Part shown: positions 1 through 5,416 of the stretch, one piece after another | Position numbering within the stretch: the first letter of the stretch is position 1 | Layout of the letters: every line of letters begins with the position of its first letter | Source: CAYQUL01 sp964568925 | GTDB lineage: Bacteria > Patescibacteriota > Microgenomatia > UBA8517 | Assembly (NCBI GenBank): GCA_964568925.1 | Contig: CAZMSJ010000018.1 | Span: 1 to 17,180, forward strand | Reading direction: 5' to 3' | Length of the DNA: 17,180 bases | Notes under the pieces: generated by a model | Seen by the model: the letters and a program-made list of their open reading frames with translations, nothing else | Database searches by the model: none | Told to the model about the DNA's origin: nothing | Made by a program: the position numbers and the translations under genes

Positions 1-22
1 AATGAGAATGAGATTCCCAAAA

Positions 23-52
23 GAAACCACGGACGTGAGTCCGTGGAGTTTC
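23..52 (+). terminator. Hairpin, possible terminator of an upstream gene
   Basis: CCACGGAC (27-34) and GTCCGTGG (39-46) form a perfect 8-bp stem with a GTGA tetraloop. The flanking GAAA and TTTC can extend the stem past a 2-nt bulge. The following tract (TTTCATT) is only moderately T-rich, so termination is plausible but not certain. It may close a gene that lies left of the window. Confidence 0.45.
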
Positions 53-96
53 ATTCATGGAGAGAAATATAATTTGCATTTGTTTAAAAACACCTA

Positions 97-126
97 TTGA
101 CATGTGTTTTCAAAACAAGTCATATT
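97..126 (+). promoter_or_regulatory. Promoter of the CHRD-like gene, predicted leaderless
   Basis: A perfect -35 TTGACA (97-102) is followed by an 18-bp spacer and CATATT (121-126); TCATAT at 120-125 with a 17-bp spacer is equivalent. Counting 7 nt from the end of the -10 puts transcription start at 132-133, on the ATG at 132. There is no room for a Shine-Dalgarno site. The spacer holds a small palindrome, GTTTTCAAAAC. Confidence 0.65.
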
Positions 127-131
127 GATGT

Positions 132-659
132 ATGGCAACTAAATCAGCAAAGGCAAGAAAGACAGTTAGAAAGTCAGAAATTGAAGAAACTTCAAACAAT
201 TTTATTCTCTTATTAGTCATATTGGCTTTCTTGAGTTTGGCAGCTTACTTTTTGGTAACTTCAGTTCTTCCAACAGACAGTAACGTCGTTTATGCACCAG
301 CAGCAACTATGATGCCAGTCAAAACAGTTCTTAATCCTAATGTGGTTTTGAATGAGCAGAACGGTTCATCTGAATTTGGCAATGTAATGTTTACTGAAAA
401 AGCAGGAAAAGCTGTTGTTCGAATCACTCTACAGAACGCTAAAGGTAAAGTTCAACCTGCACATATCCACGCTGGCAGTTGTATCGGATTAGGCGCAGTC
501 ACTTATGCATTGAACAATGTTGTAAATGGAGTTTCTGAAACAACGTTGAAGGTATCTCTTGCAGAACTTAAGGAAAAACTTCCACTCGCAATTAATGTTC
601 ACAAATCAGCTTCTGAAGCAAATAAATATGTAGCTTGTGGTAATTTAGAGCTTCTTTAA
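132..659 (+). CDS. Membrane-anchored CHRD-like domain protein
   Basis: This 175-residue protein has a short basic, cytoplasmic N-terminus (about 1-20), one transmembrane helix at about 24-45, and an extracytoplasmic beta-rich domain at about 70-175. That domain resembles CHRD domains: a strand-rich stretch, then PAHIHAGSC (residues 109-117) with two histidines flanking an isoleucine, and a second cysteine near the C-terminus (Cys169) that could form a disulfide with Cys117. CHRD domains have been described as superoxide-dismutase-like folds of unclear function, and no enzymatic role is claimed here. The gene stands alone, with a strong predicted leaderless promoter and tRNA-Gly following on the other strand. 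The membrane topology is clear from the sequence; the domain name is a recollection-based match of moderate confidence. Confidence 0.7.
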   Translation: MATKSAKARKTVRKSEIEETSNNFILLLVILAFLSLAAYFLVTSVLPTDSNVVYAPAATMMPVKTVLNPNVVLNEQNGSSEFGNVMFTEKAGKAVVRITLQNAKGKVQPAHIHAGSCIGLGAVTYALNNVVNGVSETTLKVSLAELKEKLPLAINVHKSASEANKYVACGNLELL

Positions 660-727
660 TACTTCGTTCAATTTCACTCTTTTAATACCTGTCTTGTTTT
701 TGTACCTTTATATTTTTGTAGGAGTAG

Positions 728-801
728 TGGAGCGGCTAGCGAGAATCGAACTCGCGCCTAATCCTTGGGAAGGATTCATTCTACCATTGAACCATAGCCG
801 C
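728..801 (-). tRNA. tRNA-Gly (anticodon CCC)
   Basis: Read on the minus strand, the acceptor stem GCGGCTA/TAGCCGC is perfect. The D-arm has loop AATGGTA. The anticodon stem AATCC/GGATT carries loop TTCCCAA, giving anticodon CCC (codon GGG). The variable loop is 4 nt and the T-arm is GCGAG-TTCGATT-CTCGC. The discriminator is U, as usual for glycine, and the 3' CCA is encoded at 728-730. Confidence 0.96.
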
Positions 802-853
802 TTATTGTGTTTTAAAGATTACAAATAGTACAGGTACTCTCTGAACACCCAAA

Positions 854-862
854 ATTATAACA
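854..862 (-). promoter_or_regulatory. Candidate promoter of tRNA-Gly
   Basis: On the minus strand TGTTATAAT is a perfect extended -10 (TG-n-TATAAT), about 50 nt before the tRNA 5' end. No convincing -35 is visible, which extended -10 promoters tolerate. A second, closer candidate is TACTAT (825-830) with TTGGGT 16 nt upstream. Confidence 0.5.
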
Positions 863-905
863 TGAACCTGAGTTGAGTTTGGAAAGATTTGTATCTAAAT
901 GCGCA

Positions 906-918
906 CTCTATATTAGAG
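906..918. other. Small hairpin beyond the 3' end of the LysM gene
   Basis: CTCTA-TAT-TAGAG is a perfect 5-bp stem 13 bp beyond the stop codon of the minus-strand LysM gene. It may act as a weak terminator, but the T-tract on either strand is poor. Apart from this and the tRNA-Gly promoter candidates, 802-930 shows nothing else. Confidence 0.3.
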
Positions 919-930
919 CGATTTCTTTAG

Positions 931-1608
931 TTAGCGAGGGAGAGTAAGCACGTTGCCAGTATGGATTGTTCCTGGATGTGAAAGCTTATTTGCTTTTGCA
1001 ATCTTGACCCATGCATGTCCATCTCCATATGCTCGTTCAGCAATTTTCCAGAGACTGTCTCCATGCACAATTGTGTATGATTCACCAGTAATTTTACTCA
1101 TACCAGTTGTTGCTTTGGTTGTGCTTGTAACAATTGGAAGTCCACCTTTTGTAGTTGCACTTACTGTTGCTTCATCGTCAACTTGTGTGCTTGCTGTTGC
1201 CTTTGGTGTTACGACAGGGGCTGTTGTTGCCTTTGCAATCGCACCTGGAGTAACCGTAGCAGTTTTTGCTTGTACGTTTGGAATAATGAGCTCTTGACCT
1301 TTGGTGATAACAGATGCATTTGTTAGTTTATTTGCAGTTTGAATATCTACCCAGTTGTATCCTGATTTGAAGTATTTCTCAGCAATTGACCACAATGTTT
1401 CACCTGCTGCGACTGTGTGCTTTGTAGGGAGTTTGACCTGATCTGTTGTTTCAGTTGATACTCCGGTTGGAAGTGTGTCTGTTGGCTCTAAGCTTTTAAA
1501 GTAGTTAATAACTATTACTCCGATTACAACTAAAATAAGTGCTCCTAAAATCATACTTATGTTGTTTTCGTTTAATTTAATTTTCTTTAAAAATGCTTGT
1601 AAATCCAT
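931..1608 (-). CDS. Membrane-anchored protein with two LysM domains
   Basis: This 225-residue protein has a cytoplasmic N-terminus of about 18 residues and one transmembrane helix at about 19-37. Two LysM modules follow, at about 63-111 (starts HTVAAGETLW, ends GQELIIP) and about 177-224 (starts YTIVHGDSLW, ends GNVLTLP), joined by a linker rich in Thr, Ala and Val. LysM modules bind N-acetylglucosamine polymers such as peptidoglycan, so the likely role is holding or organising the cell wall just outside the membrane. No catalytic domain is visible. The second module ends exactly at the C-terminus. The gene has its own promoter and a leader of about 32 nt without a well-placed Shine-Dalgarno site. 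The plus-strand ORF over the same bases is a shadow. Confidence 0.9.
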   Translation of the reverse strand: MDLQAFLKKIKLNENNISMILGALILVVIGVIVINYFKSLEPTDTLPTGVSTETTDQVKLPTKHTVAAGETLWSIAEKYFKSGYNWVDIQTANKLTNASVITKGQELIIPNVQAKTATVTPGAIAKATTAPVVTPKATASTQVDDEATVSATTKGGLPIVTSTTKATTGMSKITGESYTIVHGDSLWKIAERAYGDGHAWVKIAKANKLSHPGTIHTGNVLTLPR

Positions 1609-1646
1609 AATTTTTTAATATGGGCCGGTTCGCCTCGTTGCTTACG

Positions 1647-1675
1647 AATTTAGTGCACTCCTTATGTCTTGTCAA
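1647..1675 (-). promoter_or_regulatory. Promoter of the LysM gene
   Basis: On the minus strand a perfect -35 TTGACA (1670-1675) is followed by a 17-bp spacer and -10 TAAATT (1647-1652). Predicted transcription start is near 1640, leaving a leader of about 32 nt before the ATG at 1608. Confidence 0.7.
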
Positions 1676-1762
1676 TAGCGCAATTTAATTTGTTTATGTT
1701 GTTTTTGTTGAAAAATTAATACGAAGTGAAGCTAATTTGAAGATAAAGTTGATTGCCAATTT

Positions 1763-1839
1763 TGGCGGGGCCGACCGGATTCGAACCGGCGATCTCTTCC
1801 GTGACAGGGAAGCGTCATAAACCACTAGACCACGGCCCC
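1763..1839 (-). tRNA. tRNA-Asp (anticodon GUC)
   Basis: On the minus strand the acceptor stem GGGGCCG/CGGCCCC is perfect. The anticodon stem CTTCC/GGAAG carries loop CTGTCAC, giving GUC. The T-arm is GCCGG-TTCGAAT-CCGGT, the discriminator is G as expected for Asp, and the 3' CCA is encoded at 1763-1765. Confidence 0.97.
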
Positions 1840-1857
1840 AAAATAAAACGTAGGTGT

Positions 1858-1886
1858 ATTATACCTAAGTATTGGCTAACAAACAA
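1858..1886 (-). promoter_or_regulatory. Promoter of tRNA-Asp
   Basis: On the minus strand TTGTTT (1881-1886), a 17-bp spacer and a perfect TATAAT (1858-1863) sit about 19 nt before the tRNA 5' end. It diverges from the polX promoter about 40 bp away. Confidence 0.75.
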
Positions 1887-1923
1887 ATAGCCCTGGATTT
1901 TGTGTATTTTTGATGTTTCAATC

Positions 1924-1932
1924 TGGTACTAT
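1924..1932 (+). promoter_or_regulatory. Extended -10 promoter of polX, predicted near-leaderless
   Basis: TGGTACTAT is an extended -10 (TG-n-TACTAT). Predicted transcription start is near 1939, only about 5 nt before the ATG at 1944. No clear -35 and no Shine-Dalgarno site are visible. Confidence 0.6.
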
Positions 1933-1943
1933 TAACCTACAAA

Positions 1944-3776
1944 ATGACATCTAGACCAACGAATACTGAAATCTCTGAACTTCTACGCGATGTCGCAGCT
2001 GCATACCAGCTAAGCGACGAAAAAAAATATCGATTTCAAATTATCGCCTATCAACGAGCAGCTGACGCAATAGAACATGCCACAAGTGAGCTCTTTGACC
2101 TATGGGAAAACGATGAATTGACTGATATTCCGGGAGTAGGGAAAAGCATATCGGAACATTTAAGTGAGCTTTTTCAAAAAGGGAGTTCCTCTCATTTTGA
2201 AAGTTTGCTTGAAAAAATACCAAAGGCTGTTTTTGTACTCATGAAGGTCCCAGGTATTGGCCCTAAAAAAGCATTTCGCCTTGCAACTGAATTCAATTTG
2301 TCTGAAAAGAAAGCACTAGACGAAACAGAGGCCGCTGGTAAGGCAGGTAAAATCGCTGAGCTTTCCGGCTTTGGTGTGGAGTCAGAGAAAGCTATTCTTC
2401 AAGGTATCGCTGAATATCGAATTAAACCCCCTGAGCGGATGTTAATTTCAACGGCAACTGAGGTGTCAAATGAAATTCTTGAGTGGATGAAAGGTTCACC
2501 TGACATAATTAGCATCGACCCTCTTGGGAGTTTACGAAGAAAAACGGCAACGGTTGGAGATTTGGACTTCTCTGTCGCAACGGACAACCCTGAGGCTGTT
2601 TTTGATAGATTTGTGCAGTTCCCACAGGTCGCTCGCGTCATTGAGAGAGGGGACCATGGTACTTCAGTTTTGCTTCACGGAAACATCCATGTTGATTTGA
2701 TGGTTCAACCCAAAGAAGCGTATGGATCACTTCTGCAACACTTTACCGGGAGTAAACACCATAATGTTGCACTTCGTGAATATGCCTTGAAAAAGGGACT
2801 GAGCCTTTCAGAGTACGGAATTAAGTCCCTTAACGGTGAAACTGTCACCGGTGGAATATATAACTCTGAAATGAACTTGTACCAGTTTAGCGATGAAGAG
2901 GCCTTCTACAACGCTCTTGGACTGTCATTCGTGCCACCTGAACTTCGTGAAGATACCGGTGAAATTGATGCAGGTATTAATTCGTTTCAAAAGCGCGCCG
3001 ATGGTTTACCAAAGTTAGTTGAGTTACCAGACATAAAGGGAGACCTTCAAATGCACACAAACTTTGATATTGAAACAAGTCATGATGTTGGTGCCTCAAG
3101 CATGAAAGAGCTAGTAGAAGCAGCAGTTGACCGTGGTTATGAGTATATTGCGTTTACTGATCACAACCCAAGTCAAAAGGGACATGGCCATGTTGCAATA
3201 AACGCCATACTTTCGAAGAGAAAAGAAGAAATCGACGAATTAAATGATAGCCTCGTGAAAACTGTGAAAGGTAGAGTATTTAAGGTGTTCAATAGTCTTG
3301 AAATAGACATTCTTCCGGGCGGTAGTCTTCCAGTAAATGACGCAGGCTTATATCTTTTAGATTTTGCACTCGTATCAATCCATTCTAGTTTCAAACTTGA
3401 AAGGGCAGAAATGACAAAGCGAGTAATTTCAGCTCTTTCTCATCCAAAAGTGAAAATATTTGCACATCCAACGGGAAGACTCTTAAACGAACGCGAGTCA
3501 GTTTCTCTTGACTGGGATCAGATTTTTGATTTTTGTGTTAAGAACAACAAGGTAATTGAAATTAATGCTGATCCTCATCGTCTTGATTTACCTGACATGC
3601 TTGTTCGAGAAGGGAAGAAACATGGGGTTAAGTTTAGTTTAGGTACAGATGCACATCACTCGTCTGGTTTGGCTAATATGCCATATGGAGTTTTCGTAGC
3701 TCGTCGTGGCTGGTTAACTGCCAGTGATATAATTAACACACGAAGTTTGAAAGAATTTGAAAAGGAGGTGATTTGA
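1944..3776 (+). CDS. polX: DNA polymerase X family protein with PHP domain
   Basis: This 610-residue protein is a bacterial PolX, a gap-filling repair polymerase fused to a PHP phosphoesterase that supplies 3'-5' exonuclease or end-processing activity. The N-terminal 8-kDa-like region contains helix-hairpin-helix motifs (GVGKS at 64-68, GIGPKKA at 104-110). The nucleotidyltransferase core has GSLRR (195-199), the metal-binding pair Asp206/Asp208 in VGDLDF, and a third carboxylate, Asp251, in HVDLMV, so it should be an active polymerase. The PHP domain (about 365-605) keeps DLQMHT (His371), TDHNPS (Asp406, His407), Glu453, SIHSS (His480), AHPTG (His508) and GTDAHH (Asp569, His571). Its length is close to the family norm. 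It heads a run with lemA and htpX; the last bases carry the lemA ribosome binding site. Confidence 0.95.
   Translation: MTSRPTNTEISELLRDVAAAYQLSDEKKYRFQIIAYQRAADAIEHATSELFDLWENDELTDIPGVGKSISEHLSELFQKGSSSHFESLLEKIPKAVFVLMKVPGIGPKKAFRLATEFNLSEKKALDETEAAGKAGKIAELSGFGVESEKAILQGIAEYRIKPPERMLISTATEVSNEILEWMKGSPDIISIDPLGSLRRKTATVGDLDFSVATDNPEAVFDRFVQFPQVARVIERGDHGTSVLLHGNIHVDLMVQPKEAYGSLLQHFTGSKHHNVALREYALKKGLSLSEYGIKSLNGETVTGGIYNSEMNLYQFSDEEAFYNALGLSFVPPELREDTGEIDAGINSFQKRADGLPKLVELPDIKGDLQMHTNFDIETSHDVGASSMKELVEAAVDRGYEYIAFTDHNPSQKGHGHVAINAILSKRKEEIDELNDSLVKTVKGRVFKVFNSLEIDILPGGSLPVNDAGLYLLDFALVSIHSSFKLERAEMTKRVISALSHPKVKIFAHPTGRLLNERESVSLDWDQIFDFCVKNNKVIEINADPHRLDLPDMLVREGKKHGVKFSLGTDAHHSSGLANMPYGVFVARRGWLTASDIINTRSLKEFEKEVI
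3762..3770 (+). promoter_or_regulatory. Perfect Shine-Dalgarno site of lemA
   Basis: Positions 3761-3772 read AAAGGAGGTGAT, fully complementary to the canonical 16S rRNA 3' tail. The site lies inside the last codons of polX. The spacing favours ATG at 3779 over the in-frame TTG at 3773 as the lemA start. Confidence 0.85.
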
Positions 3777-3778
3777 TT

Positions 3779-4363
3779 ATGCCAATAGTATTACTACTCA
3801 TTATTGCAATTGTCATTGGTTTTTGGGTGATGTCCACCTACAATTTTTTTGTATCAAGTAAAGCTCGTATCAAAGCATCTATCCAGGAAATTGGAAATCA
3901 ATTGAAGCGACAAGCTGATTTGATTCCAAATCTTGAAGCTTCAGCGAAAGGTTTCTTGAAACATGAAAAAGGTATTTTTGACGAACTTACGTCTGCAAGA
4001 AAAGCAGTTTCCTCTGCTGTAAGTTCTGGTGACATTAATAAAATGGCCGAAGCGGGTAGCCGTATCGGAGCCCTTTTGCCACAAATCCAAGTTGCAGTCG
4101 AAGACAATCCTGAAATTAAGGGTACTGAAGTTGTAAAACCTTTAATGGATGAACTACGCGACACGGCTGACAAAGTTATGTATGCACGAAGATTATTAAT
4201 TGATCTTACTGCTGACTATAACGTCCGCATTGCAACGTTCCCAAGCAGCCTTATTGCGAATGCTTTTAGTTTCAAAGAACTCGATGGACTAAAAACTCCG
4301 CTTGATGGCGACCATATTACAGTGAGCGAAATGGACACAAAGACTCCAAAAGTGTCACTGTAA
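3779..4363 (+). CDS. lemA: LemA family membrane protein
   Basis: This 194-residue LemA protein starts with a transmembrane helix (about 2-19), followed by the family signature YNFFVSSKARIKASIQ and QADLIPNL. A long helical region follows, and the C-terminal YNVRIATFPSSLIA motif is also typical. LemA proteins form helical bundles outside the membrane; their molecular role is not settled. They are often found next to the membrane protease HtpX, as here, which suggests a joint envelope role. The start at 3779 is chosen because of the perfect Shine-Dalgarno site; an in-frame TTG at 3773 overlaps the polX stop and is less well spaced. No own promoter is visible, so it is probably co-transcribed with polX. 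Confidence 0.93.
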   Translation: MPIVLLLIIAIVIGFWVMSTYNFFVSSKARIKASIQEIGNQLKRQADLIPNLEASAKGFLKHEKGIFDELTSARKAVSSAVSSGDINKMAEAGSRIGALLPQIQVAVEDNPEIKGTEVVKPLMDELRDTADKVMYARRLLIDLTADYNVRIATFPSSLIANAFSFKELDGLKTPLDGDHITVSEMDTKTPKVSL

Positions 4364-4375
4364 GAAACAAAAACA

Positions 4376-4402
4376 GATATCCTCAGGAACCCTGAGGATA
4401 TC
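4376..4402 (+). terminator. Perfect 12-bp hairpin between lemA and htpX
   Basis: GATATCCTCAGG (4376-4387) and CCTGAGGATATC (4391-4402) are perfectly complementary around a 3-nt AAC loop. A pyrimidine-rich stretch (GGTTTCTCTTTCT) follows and runs into the htpX start. The U-tract is interrupted, so this could be a leaky terminator, an RNA-processing or stabilising stem, or an attenuator between the two genes. Confidence 0.55.
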
Positions 4403-4419
4403 CTGTGGTTTCTCTTTCT

Positions 4420-5352
4420 ATGAAAAATATTTACGAAGTTCAACAATCAAACAAAATTAAGTCATTTGTGGTAATTGCGGGGTTTGTCCTCTTTATTACT
4501 GCTTCTGTGTATTTAATTACCCAAGCTATGTCAATTTACTTGGGGTATGAACCAGGTGGTCTTGGCTTCTTGGGCACTTCACTCATTATCTCCGGTGTAA
4601 CGACATTTGTAAGTTACTTTTGGAGTGACAAGATTGTGCTTGGCATCTCAGGTGCACGACCAGCAAATCGAAAGCAAGACTTTCAATTTTTTACGGTGAC
4701 TGAAAATTTATGCTTGGCGGCTGGACTCCCAATGCCAAAGTTATATGTAATTGAAGACACTGCTCCAAATGCATTTGCAACCGGTCGAGATCCGAAACAT
4801 GCTTCTATTTGTGCTACCCGCGGTATCTTAGAGAAGCTTACAAGAACTGAGCTTGAAGGGGTTATTGCACATGAGCTTACCCATGTTAAAAATTATGATA
4901 TACGCTTGATGTCTCTGGTTTCAGTTATGGTTGGTACGTTAGCGCTATTGTCAGATTGGCTCATTCGCATGAGTTGGTGGGGTGGTTCAGGTCGAAAGCG
5001 AGATAACGATGAAGGGAATGCACAGGGGATAATTCTGTTACTTGGTATCGTATTTGCGATTCTTTCACCAATTATTGCTCAACTTATTCAACTTGCGATC
5101 TCAAGACGTCGAGAATTCATGGCAGACGCTGGTGCCGTTGTTATGACTCGCCAACCAAGTGGCCTTATTTCGGCGTTAAAGAAAATCTCAGGTGATACTG
5201 AACCGCTTGAGGCAGCGAACAAAGCTACCGCACACATGTATATTGTGAATCCATTCAGAAACATTTCAGGGGCTCGAGCAAACCTATCGGGCTTGTTTAA
5301 CACCCATCCACCTATGGCTGATCGAATTAAAGCTCTCGAAGCTATGGCGTAA
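4420..5352 (+). CDS. htpX: Zinc metalloprotease HtpX
   Basis: This 310-residue HtpX/M48-family membrane protease degrades damaged or misfolded membrane proteins. From the ATG at 4420 it has two N-terminal transmembrane helices (about 15-36 and 51-68), the zinc motif HELTH (151-155), two more hydrophobic helices (about 165-182 and 204-226), and the third zinc ligand in RREFMAD (Glu232). The C-terminal HPPMADRI motif is also typical. The in-frame GTG at 4405 was rejected because it touches the hairpin 3' arm, and homologues begin close to the IYEVQQSN motif. No convincing promoter or Shine-Dalgarno site precedes the ATG, so expression probably depends on the polX-lemA transcript passing the hairpin. 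Confidence 0.95.
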   Translation: MKNIYEVQQSNKIKSFVVIAGFVLFITASVYLITQAMSIYLGYEPGGLGFLGTSLIISGVTTFVSYFWSDKIVLGISGARPANRKQDFQFFTVTENLCLAAGLPMPKLYVIEDTAPNAFATGRDPKHASICATRGILEKLTRTELEGVIAHELTHVKNYDIRLMSLVSVMVGTLALLSDWLIRMSWWGGSGRKRDNDEGNAQGIILLLGIVFAILSPIIAQLIQLAISRRREFMADAGAVVMTRQPSGLISALKKISGDTEPLEAANKATAHMYIVNPFRNISGARANLSGLFNTHPPMADRIKALEAMA

Positions 5353-5380
5353 GTTTTCCTAATTTCCCCATCTGGCACTC

Positions 5381-5409
5381 TTGACAGGAGACTGCTAAAG
5401 TGCAATAAA
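5381..5409 (+). promoter_or_regulatory. Promoter of clpB, predicted leaderless
   Basis: A perfect -35 TTGACA (5381-5386), a 17-bp spacer and AATAAA (5404-5409) preceded by TGC (extended -10) predict transcription start near 5416, one base before the ATG at 5417. An out-of-frame ATG at 5413 opens a 3-codon frame that ends at a TAA overlapping the clpB start. Confidence 0.6.
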
Positions 5410-5416
5410 TAAATGT

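Noticed and set aside
953..1297. 114-codon plus-strand ORF opposite the LysM gene
   Set aside because: It is antisense to a clear two-LysM protein, and its hydrophobic repetitive translation is what the Thr/Ala-rich linker gives in reverse.
3773..3778. TTG start for lemA at 3773
   Set aside because: It overlaps the polX stop and sits too close to the Shine-Dalgarno core; ATG 3779 is better spaced.
4405..4419. GTG start for htpX at 4405
   Set aside because: It lies directly against the 12-bp hairpin, has no ribosome binding site and adds residues not expected for HtpX.
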